The notes beneath the pieces are model-generated. The model worked only from the letters and a program-made list of their open reading frames with translations. It ran no database searches and was not told the DNA's origin. Source: Ascidiimonas sp046199005 (GTDB taxonomy: Bacteria; Bacteroidota; Bacteroidia; Flavobacteriales; Flavobacteriaceae). Taken from it: a stretch of 64,000 nt of DNA. The DNA lies in NCBI GenBank assembly GCA_046199005.1, contig CP176050.1, positions 2,728,001 to 2,792,000 on the forward strand, given 5' to 3'. Below are positions 54,901 through 61,663 of this stretch, in pieces. The translations under genes and the position numbers were made by a program. Positions within the stretch are counted from its first letter, which is position 1, and every line of letters begins with the position of its first letter.

Positions 54901-57900
54901 AGGATTCTCAGAGCTACCGCGTTCAAAATCTGCTTTCTCTACAAGTTCCTCTAAAGGATAATCCTGATTTTCAAAATCGGCAAGGACATTCTTTTTGACG
55001 GTCTGTAAAAACGCTACAAAGGAATCAGTCGCTTTTGGAAACAGACGTACGGCCAGTGTATTGACGAACATCCCCACGATCTTTGAAATATCGTTGCTTC
55101 TTCTTCCGGAAACCGGAGTGCCAATCGCAACATCTTCTACGGCCCCTGTTTTGCTTAAGAAAAGTGCCCAGATCGCAATAAGGTTCATGTAAAGGGTCGT
55201 ACCCTGTTCGCTGGCCAGTTTTTTAAGAAATTTTACGTTTTCGGCAGAAATGCTGAACTGAGCCGTACCGCCAGACGTACTTTTTAATGCTGATCTTTTA
55301 TAATCTGTTGGAAGTTCAAGCTTAGGAAGCGGATTCTCATACCTTTCTAACCAATAAGATTCTTGTTGTTTTAAATTCTCCTGCTGTGAAGGCTGATGAA
55401 GCCACCAGGCATAATCTTTAAATTGAAAACTCACTTCTTTAGGAGTCTTCGCATCCAGAATATCCCATAAATCCTCTATCAGTATCATCTGAGAAAGTCC
55501 GTCGATCACTATATGGTGAAAATCCATAAGAAGCCAATTATGCGTACTGGTTTGAATCAGTCCTACCCTTAATAAAGGCGCATTCTCGAGGTCGAAAGGT
55601 TTTACAAAATGCTCTAGAGCCGTTTCCGGATCTTGTGTATTGATAATCTCTAATTGAAACGAATTTAATTCGTGTACTTTTTGAAACACCTCCTGATCTT
55701 TCATAAAAAAAGAAGTACGAAGAATTTCGTGTCTTTCAACCAATTGGTAACAAGCCTTCTCTATAGCTTCTGCAGAATGCTTTAATGGTACTTCAATCAT
55801 ACCCGGAACATTGTATGCAAGCGATTCTGGGCTTATACGATGAATGGCGTATAAACGGCGTTGCACAGGGGTTACCGGATAAATTTCCAGATCTTCAGGT
55901 GCTTTCGTCAAGCTGATTGCTTCCGACTTTTCAGCATTCTGAACTATCAGCGCTAACTCCTGAATTGTAGGCGCTTCAAAAACATTAGCTATTCGAAGTC
56001 TGGTTAGAAATTCTTTCTCTATAATACCAAGAAGGCCAATCGCTTTTAAACTATGCCCGCCCAGCTCGAAAAATGAATCTGTGGTAGAGATTTCTTCTGA
56101 TTTTATATTCAGGACACTGGCAAAACAGTCTCTGAGTTTTTCTTCAAATTTTGAACGAGGTTCTTCAAATATCGTAGTCTTGGATTTTGAGAAATCCGGC
56201 ATAGGAAGATTTTTGCGGTCTGCTTTTCCGTTTTTATTAAGAGGCATAGTCTCAAGTAACTCAAAGTACTCGGGGATCATATAAACTGGTAGTCTTCCCT
56301 TTGCAAACGTTTTGAGTTCAGCAGTTTCCAGCTTTTCGGAAACAGTGAAATAGGCAGCTACTGCTTTCTCTTGCTTGTCATTCTCTATAATTAAGATTTC
56401 TACCTCTTTGATTGATGGGTGCTGTAATAATACCTCTTGAATTTCGGCTGGTTCGATGCGATGACCACGGATCTTAACTTGCTCATCTGTTCTTCCATAA
56501 AATATTACCCGTCCATCTTCATTCCATCTTCCCAGATCTCCTGATTTATATAAAACATCTTTCGCATCGAAAGGCGAGGGTATAAATTTAAGTGCAGTCA
56601 ATGCAGGATCATTTATGTAACCCTTACTTACACCAGCACCTCCCAGATAAATTTCTCCGGTGATCCCTACAGGAACTGGTTTCAAAAATTTATCCAAAAT
56701 ATGAACGGTACTGCCACTGATGGGATATCCCAGCTTTATTTGGTCCAAATCTTCATCTAAAACGTCTCCACATATGGAAAAGGTTGTATTCTCCGTAGGT
56801 CCATATCCGTTTGTTATTTTTAAATCTGGACAGGCTTTCTTCACTTTTTTAATATGAACCGGAGAAAGTTTCTCGCCCCCTACCAATACCTGATCTAAAT
56901 TTTGAAATAATGAAGGATCAATATCTGCTAACTGATTGAACCAGGAAGAAGTAAACCACATCTTTGAGATCTCCTTCTGTTCAATATGCTGTTTTAACTG
57001 ATTGCTATCTAATAGTTCATTAAGGGTGGCAATGTGTACCTGTCCCCCATTTAATAAAGCTCCCCATATCTCAAAGGTTGCTGCATCAAAAGAAAGTGAA
57101 CCGGTTTGTAGTATTCTGTCCTCGGGGGTTAGCTTCGTATAGTTAGGGTTATCAATAAGTCGTACTACATTTTTATGCAGTACCATAACCCCTTTTGGCG
57201 TTCCAGTTGTACCCGATGTAAACATGATGTAAGCCAATGAATCGTCGGTATTGTACTGTGGAAGATCTGTAGTATTGGTTATTTTATTCCCTAGATCTGA
57301 AGAATGTAAAAAGCTTACGTTTTCTTTTAAATGACTTTTTAATTCTGTGTTTTCAGCAATTATTGAAGTTGCTTTGGTAATTTCCAGTAAATTATTAATG
57401 CGGTCTGACGGCATATTTTCTTCTAACGGAAGATATACTGCACCCGCTTTAAGAATGGCCAGCATATTCACTACAAAATCTGCATTCCTATGGCTTAAAA
57501 GCCCTACCACATCTCCTGGTTTAACTCCGGCATCAATAAGGCTCAAAGCATTTTTTACCGCCCTATCATTCAGTTCTTTATAAGTCAAGCTAAGCGAAGA
57601 GTCTACCAATGCGACTGCATCACCATAAAGAGCTACCTGATGCTGAAATCTATCTGTAATAGAACCATACGATCCTGTTTTGCTGAAGTCCCCATTAAAC
57701 TTTTGAATGAGGGTAGCTTCCGGCAAGCTCAAATAATTGATCTGACCTATCGCTTCTTCAGGATTTTGCAAAGCAACATCTAGCAGGTTTTCAAAATGTA
57801 TTAACAGTCTTTCAATTTTGGCATCGTCAAACAATTCTTTGCTATATTCAACAATCATTGAAAAGGAAGAGTTGTTTTCCAGAAAGCTAAAAGTGAGATC

Positions 57901-60900
57901 GTATTTGCTGGTTTGCGTATCCGAATCGAACTCTTCAATAGCACTATCATAGCTAAGCGCTTGCTGCGCATCTTCTTCAGCATCATCTTGCATCACTACC
58001 ATGGCATCGAAAAGCGGAGCCCTCCCATTCTCAGTCCTTATCCCAAGATCTTCCAGTAGTTGATCAAACGGATACGCCTGATGTTCATAAGCTTCCAATA
58101 GGTTGCTTTTAAGATCCCTTAAGGTCTGAAGGAATCCTTTTTCAGGGGAAATATCGGAGCGAACCGCCAAAGTGTTCACATAAAAACCGATTTGATCCGT
58201 CAAATCTGCATGTTCTCTACCTGCAACGGGAGTTCCAACAATAATATCTTGTTGACCGGTGTATCGATTGAGCAATACCTTCACAAAAGCCATGAATACC
58301 ATGAACATAGTTGTATTCTCTTCTTTAGCCAATGCACGTAATCCACTATAAATTTCACCTTCAAACTCAATTGACTGCTGTCCGCCTTCATAGGTACGTA
58401 CTAACGGACGATTACGATCTGTCGGCAGTTCCAGTTCTGGCAGTTCCCCAGCAAACTTTTGTTGCCAGTATTCTTTTAACCTGGAATGAGCATCACTACT
58501 GAATTCTCGATTCTGCCAGAAAGTAAAATCTTTATATTGTATATCCAGTGGAGCTGGAAGCACAGAGATATCTCCTTGTTCTAGTGCTGTGTAATTTTGC
58601 AATAATTCCCGTGTAAAGATTTGCGTAGAAGAACCATCAGAAATAATATGATGCAAGGTAAACAAGAAAACGTACTCATGGTCTTTTACCCTGACTAACT
58701 TAGCGGATAGCGCGGGTGCATTTTCGAGATCAAACACATGCGACGCCTCTTCTCTAGCTATTTTAAGTGCTTCCTTCTCAGGGTCTGAATGTTTTCGCAG
58801 ATCTTCAAAGTCCAATTCAAAATTACTGGCATCTGCTGCGAGGATCTTTTGTTTTGGCTCACCATCGATAATAGGAAAAACAGTACGTAGGCTCTCATGT
58901 CTATTGACCAGCAGTTGTAACGAACGTTCCATAAGATATTTGTCAACATCAGCCTGAATTCGAATGGCATGAGGAATATTGTAAACTGTTTTATCAGTTT
59001 GAATCTGATAGGTAAGCCACATCCTTTTTTGTGCATGCGATAATGGGTAATGCGGTAACTCAGGGGCTTTTTCAATAGCTGTGTAGAAGTCCTTGTTTTG
59101 CATGTTTTCCTGCAAATACTCAGAAAGCTCAGCGATGGTTGGCTTCAAAAATACCTCAGTAAGTGGCACTTTTACCTCGAACTGCTTATGAATCTTAGCC
59201 AACATTTGTGTTGCCTTCAGTGAATGTCCACCTATCTGAAAGAAATTATCATTTGTGCTTATTTCAGAAGAACCCAATAATTGCTTCCATAATTCAAGAA
59301 CTGCAACTTCGGTTTCGTTCTTAGGAGCGATCAATTCTCTTTCTTCTACAAGTTGAAAGTTAAATGGATCTGGTAATTGAAGCTTATCGATCTTACCGTT
59401 GAGTGTTAGAGGAATGTGATCAATTTGTACATAATGATCTGGAAGCATGTAATCTGGCAATCTTGATTTCAGGAAAGCCTCTACTTCATTTCTCGTAAGT
59501 TCTTCATCGGCGGTAAACCACAAAGAGAGGAATTGCTGCTCTTCTTTTTTAGAGATAAGTGCTATTGCGTCCCTAATCGTATCATATTCTTTAACCGATT
59601 CTGAAATTTCATCAAGCTCTACTCTATAACCTCTTATTTTTACCTGATTGTCAATTCTGCCCAAAAATTCAATGGTACCATCCGGAAGCCATCTTGCCTT
59701 GTCTCCGGTTTTATACATTAATTGATCTTTTTGAAAAGGACAGGCAATAAATTTTTCACGAGTAAGCGCTTCGTTATTCAAATACCCTTTACTCACACCT
59801 TCACCGCTTATACATACTTCTCCCAGCACCCCCACTGGCAGCAACTCTTGTGATTCGTTTAAAATGTATACCTGCTGGTTATTGTATGGACTTCCCAATA
59901 CAGGCTGATTGGTGAACTGGTCTATATTCTCTGAGGTGATCCAATGCGAAACTGCTCCAATCGTACATTCGGTAGGACCGTAGTGATTTCCTAATTTAAC
60001 ATCAGGGTACGCGTTGAGATATTTTTTTAGATGCTTTACATTGATCTTCTCCCCGCCTTGTTGTACCATTTTAACCGAGTTACAACATTCGCTATCTTCA
60101 TCAAAAACAGCTGAATTTACCAGAATTCCGAAAGTAGAAGGTACCATCTTTAAAAAGGTGATCTGCTTCTGTTTGATGTATCTTAGGGTAGCATCCGGAT
60201 CAAAGATCACATCGCTTAAAATATGAAGCGTACCTCCAGTGATCAGGGTAGCCCAAAGAAATCCGTAACATCCATCAAAGTTATACGAATTGATGAGCAT
60301 GGTGCTATCTGTTTCAGAAAGTTCGAACGTATTCTTAAACCAAAACACATTATTGGATAGCGAATAATTCGAGATCAACGCACCTTTTGGTCTTCCGGTA
60401 GTTCCTGATGTATATACGATGTAAGAAACCTCTTCTGCACCAGACTGTAGACCTGGATTAGAATCATTTTTCACACAATCATCTGTTACAGAAACTAATA
60501 GTGTTTTTATCTGATGTTGATTTTGCGAAATGAAACCAGTTTCAGTAATGGCTACTTTACAGGCAGCGTCATTTAGTTGAAAGTAAATACGATCTTCTGG
60601 GGAAGTGATATCGATCGGCACAAAGATGCCTCCAGCCTTTAAGATTGCAAGAATACCTATTAAAATATTCTCAGAGCGATTTACCATCAGTGCTACGGTA
60701 TCACCTGCTTGAATAGCACACTCTTCGATAAGATAGTGAGCGAGATTATTTGCTTTAGCATTTAACTCTTGATAGGTTAAACCGGAAACTCCATTATGAG
60801 TAGCTATTTTATGCGGATTTCTGAGAACCTGCGCTTCAAATTGATCAATTACAGGAGTACTGTCATAAGGCGTTGTTGTATCATTGAATGAATTGAGAAT

Positions 60901-61632
60901 CAGCGATTCGTCTTTAGGAGTAATAGGATTGATATTTTTAATTTTCCCAGAAAAATCCGTTGCCAGTAATTCGGTGGTTCTTAAGATGTGATTACCGAAT
61001 AATTCCGTCTCATCAGCCGTGTATAGGGACGCATCATAATGCAAAGTTAACGTCAGGTCTTTGGCATTTCTTTGCACTTTTAATAGCGTTGAAACCGTTT
61101 GCAACTCTGGCACCCAATTATTTAACCCCTCATAATAAAGGCCAGCACCTTTACATACATTTAATGCCTCGGGGGATGATTCAAACTCTTTAAGAGAATT
61201 ATAATAATCATAGTCTTGCTGACCAATATTCTCCGTAAGCTCCGCATGGATTTGTCCTAACAACTCCTTGACCGTATCATTTTCATCGACAGCTATATGA
61301 AAGAGTAGTAATGAAGATACCTTTGAAAATGATAGTTCATCCAAACTCACAGAACTACTGGTAATTGTAATCTTTTCAAAGATGGTATACTTCGATAGTG
61401 TAATTGATAATCCAGCCAAAAACAGTTTGAACAGATTGATGTCTTTACCCTTAGAAATCACAATAAGTTTCTCTGAAAGTTCCTGAGAAACAGAAATTTC
61501 TATGGAAGTCTGCTTGCGAGAACTAGTTGTGCTTACCACATGAGATCTATAGGGGGCTACTTTGGTAGCCCCTGCCAGTTTTTCTTTCAGGTAACTAATA
61601 ACAGGTTTGTTATGAACAATACTTTCTTTCAT
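48943..61632 (-). CDS. Four-module nonribosomal peptide synthetase with thioesterase
   Basis: 4229 residues. Order by residue: partial condensation domain lacking the HHxxxDG half (1-255); A1 (about 265-760; SGTTGRPKG near 410) and T1 (GGHS near 801); C2 (HHIISDG near 995), A2 (near 1475), T2 (near 1858); C3 (HHIVIDG near 2040), A3 (near 2510), T3 (near 2899); C4 (HHIISDG near 3091), A4 (near 3565), T4 (GGNS near 3943); thioesterase (GYSMGA near 4075, His in GNHFTIM near 4200). Pocket residues read by eye: A1 D-G-G-K-Q-G-H-I-G-K (Asp-like), A2 D-A-F-W-L-G-G-T-F-K (Val), A3 D-M-S-K-M-G-H-V-G-K (Asp-like), A4 D-A-Y-T-V-A-A-V-C-K (Phe). No epimerisation or methylation domain seen. It receives its chain from the upstream NRPS and releases a peptide, cyclic or linear. 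Confidence 0.95.
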   Translation of the reverse strand: MKESIVHNKPVISYLKEKLAGATKVAPYRSHVVSTTSSRKQTSIEISVSQELSEKLIVISKGKDINLFKLFLAGLSITLSKYTIFEKITITSSSVSLDELSFSKVSSLLLFHIAVDENDTVKELLGQIHAELTENIGQQDYDYYNSLKEFESSPEALNVCKGAGLYYEGLNNWVPELQTVSTLLKVQRNAKDLTLTLHYDASLYTADETELFGNHILRTTELLATDFSGKIKNINPITPKDESLILNSFNDTTTPYDSTPVIDQFEAQVLRNPHKIATHNGVSGLTYQELNAKANNLAHYLIEECAIQAGDTVALMVNRSENILIGILAILKAGGIFVPIDITSPEDRIYFQLNDAACKVAITETGFISQNQHQIKTLLVSVTDDCVKNDSNPGLQSGAEEVSYIVYTSGTTGRPKGALISNYSLSNNVFWFKNTFELSETDSTMLINSYNFDGCYGFLWATLITGGTLHILSDVIFDPDATLRYIKQKQITFLKMVPSTFGILVNSAVFDEDSECCNSVKMVQQGGEKINVKHLKKYLNAYPDVKLGNHYGPTECTIGAVSHWITSENIDQFTNQPVLGSPYNNQQVYILNESQELLPVGVLGEVCISGEGVSKGYLNNEALTREKFIACPFQKDQLMYKTGDKARWLPDGTIEFLGRIDNQVKIRGYRVELDEISESVKEYDTIRDAIALISKKEEQQFLSLWFTADEELTRNEVEAFLKSRLPDYMLPDHYVQIDHIPLTLNGKIDKLQLPDPFNFQLVEERELIAPKNETEVAVLELWKQLLGSSEISTNDNFFQIGGHSLKATQMLAKIHKQFEVKVPLTEVFLKPTIAELSEYLQENMQNKDFYTAIEKAPELPHYPLSHAQKRMWLTYQIQTDKTVYNIPHAIRIQADVDKYLMERSLQLLVNRHESLRTVFPIIDGEPKQKILAADASNFELDFEDLRKHSDPEKEALKIAREEASHVFDLENAPALSAKLVRVKDHEYVFLFTLHHIISDGSSTQIFTRELLQNYTALEQGDISVLPAPLDIQYKDFTFWQNREFSSDAHSRLKEYWQQKFAGELPELELPTDRNRPLVRTYEGGQQSIEFEGEIYSGLRALAKEENTTMFMVFMAFVKVLLNRYTGQQDIIVGTPVAGREHADLTDQIGFYVNTLAVRSDISPEKGFLQTLRDLKSNLLEAYEHQAYPFDQLLEDLGIRTENGRAPLFDAMVVMQDDAEEDAQQALSYDSAIEEFDSDTQTSKYDLTFSFLENNSSFSMIVEYSKELFDDAKIERLLIHFENLLDVALQNPEEAIGQINYLSLPEATLIQKFNGDFSKTGSYGSITDRFQHQVALYGDAVALVDSSLSLTYKELNDRAVKNALSLIDAGVKPGDVVGLLSHRNADFVVNMLAILKAGAVYLPLEENMPSDRINNLLEITKATSIIAENTELKSHLKENVSFLHSSDLGNKITNTTDLPQYNTDDSLAYIMFTSGTTGTPKGVMVLHKNVVRLIDNPNYTKLTPEDRILQTGSLSFDAATFEIWGALLNGGQVHIATLNELLDSNQLKQHIEQKEISKMWFTSSWFNQLADIDPSLFQNLDQVLVGGEKLSPVHIKKVKKACPDLKITNGYGPTENTTFSICGDVLDEDLDQIKLGYPISGSTVHILDKFLKPVPVGITGEIYLGGAGVSKGYINDPALTALKFIPSPFDAKDVLYKSGDLGRWNEDGRVIFYGRTDEQVKIRGHRIEPAEIQEVLLQHPSIKEVEILIIENDKQEKAVAAYFTVSEKLETAELKTFAKGRLPVYMIPEYFELLETMPLNKNGKADRKNLPMPDFSKSKTTIFEEPRSKFEEKLRDCFASVLNIKSEEISTTDSFFELGGHSLKAIGLLGIIEKEFLTRLRIANVFEAPTIQELALIVQNAEKSEAISLTKAPEDLEIYPVTPVQRRLYAIHRISPESLAYNVPGMIEVPLKHSAEAIEKACYQLVERHEILRTSFFMKDQEVFQKVHELNSFQLEIINTQDPETALEHFVKPFDLENAPLLRVGLIQTSTHNWLLMDFHHIVIDGLSQMILIEDLWDILDAKTPKEVSFQFKDYAWWLHQPSQQENLKQQESYWLERYENPLPKLELPTDYKRSALKSTSGGTAQFSISAENVKFLKKLASEQGTTLYMNLIAIWALFLSKTGAVEDVAIGTPVSGRRSNDISKIVGMFVNTLAVRLFPKATDSFVAFLQTVKKNVLADFENQDYPLEELVEKADFERGSSENPVFRTMFSLLNKEEFDLEIEEINEELRFSEKSTGVKFDLNFKVADLEDQIVCALDFSTDLFAEDTIRSFVKRFQMLLDQIRVQPEILIRTLSLVSEDEKIRLATINDTVVKFDNSDRTIDQLFDESARKYPNKSGLVDTSGILTLKQVQIASAKIANAISIEQAGVSNEFIGIMLPAQKELVLAILGIFKTGAAYIPVDTDLPSERIEHILKDSGVEILITNKEAASSINFSGKRLDIDEILTSETYGSEFTSQNRPENAAYMIYTSGSTGKPKGVPIRQYQLLNYVNWLTDTLTYSKEDSALLVSSYAYDMGHSIIFPTLIKGGTVHILKKEEYLSPVFLSEYIHDNQVSFIKMTPTLFHVFINHPDFEKQHLVSLKQLMLGGEAINAKDAAKFFSLYPEKMVLNHYGPTEATVGCIAKVITYDGWEKFEEQPVIGRPISNMKVYLLDAYLNPVPQGALGQLYLSGEGLAEGYHNREELTSEKFIENPFEEGEKMYATGDLGYWNTNYDVVFKGRVDHQIKIRGYRIELEEIASILRKLDEVKNAVVITHGEEEDKMIVAYVESTKETSKLYQELEAILPQYMIPSVIVPVTNIPMTPNGKTDMRKLKEIPFPKEELKDAQLPENEREEQLMELWESVLKVPVRDTSADFFRLGGHSLKALKIVSYIEQHWQLKVPLKVFFENPTIKTFSEKLEGLEPLAYQAIQKVTPQEHYPLSHAQQRLWLLNEVSQNQVAYNIPRVFRLKGTLDFSILRNVFNIIVERHEVLRTVFRKVEGSPRQVILAPEEIADYFIFDNYENLTTQKIQDYVSNRVNHQFDLEKGPLIKVTLLKEEKDVCLLIVNLHHIISDGWSAGILLQELCEGYNDRILGNSLEFEPLAIQYKDFAVWQNNRLSSKDHLDKQRNYWKSKLSGELNRCTLPETFARNSSVKNEGKTLTHVFRNDIANRLEKLAVEEQSSLYMLLLSALNILLYRYTGQKDILLGTVVAGRERTELSNQIGFYVNTLVQRTKLSAEDSFVEVLKRVKDDVLATTEYQNYPFDLLVSDLGLLNEEGRSPLFDIMYVHQNYDDHQDAELALEGLTVEELGEDLNESKFDVSFVSRKVKTDLQIFVEYNAALYSEEFLKEFLLNFENLLNLLIASKNDQIGEVSFMSKSSMSILEEFNATAKEKEYTSIQAHFEKSAVEQNENPAIITETCSLTYASVNEKANQMAWWIRETYGSRRNRLVAFCLERSEWQIITMLAILKSGAGFLPIDKKQPSKRKEFILKDADPVLFITDQYNEGDTILKDTKLLSDIIEKITTYPTDNPENFNEAEDLAYAIYTSGSTGVPKGVMIPHRGNINMVTDQVQRFDIHAQDRCLQFASASFDASVYEIFIGLYAGASLVLLTNAIIEDPKLFAEYLKEKKVTFATLPPVYLSGLDREALTHLKVLVTAGESPNLKDAMFLSKHLTYFNAYGPTEYSVCASVYKVRGDETMIPIGTPLENTSMHILDDNMNLLPLGCWGELYLSGIGTAIGYINREDENKKRFLANPFNETSRLYRTGDIARWNSQGFVEFKGRKDQMLKIRGYRIEIGEIEHAILKCPQIDEVVINYDKEQELLIAYLIANEHISNVELKEFLKEHLPAYMIPSFYCFLERIPLTTNGKVDYKALTSIGKNSIESRDLILPVNEKEKTIRALWAILLKKDENLISTLDNFFDYGGNSVLAMKLTSKIWEIYNEDVSIRDFLKTPTVRGLAKQIESNERDRGLLVKLNDTEHAQKNLFMIPPVLGSSSVFRNVSSYFQENEIACYGIQYRGFDYDVDFDQSIEEMASSVLNEMDVFLDNEKELFIIGYSMGALIAAEATSELEKRGYKVNLILIDKMLEDSMAEFKNADYTNHTDDAEERLLNEHMQGLDIPVHQLSRIQRLLKHNIKLIQKYRFTKHLQADLLAIEARESNIKEKMNSWKAVTDGTMIFSESSGNHFTIMNEANSYELYKNINRFINRNTN

Positions 61633-61663
61633 AATATATGGGTCAGGTGGTGCTGATAATGTT

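Noticed and set aside
48943..61632. Epimerisation or dual C/E domains in the NRPS
   Set aside because: No E-domain block between carrier and condensation domains, and no extra HHxxxGD at C-domain starts, was seen.
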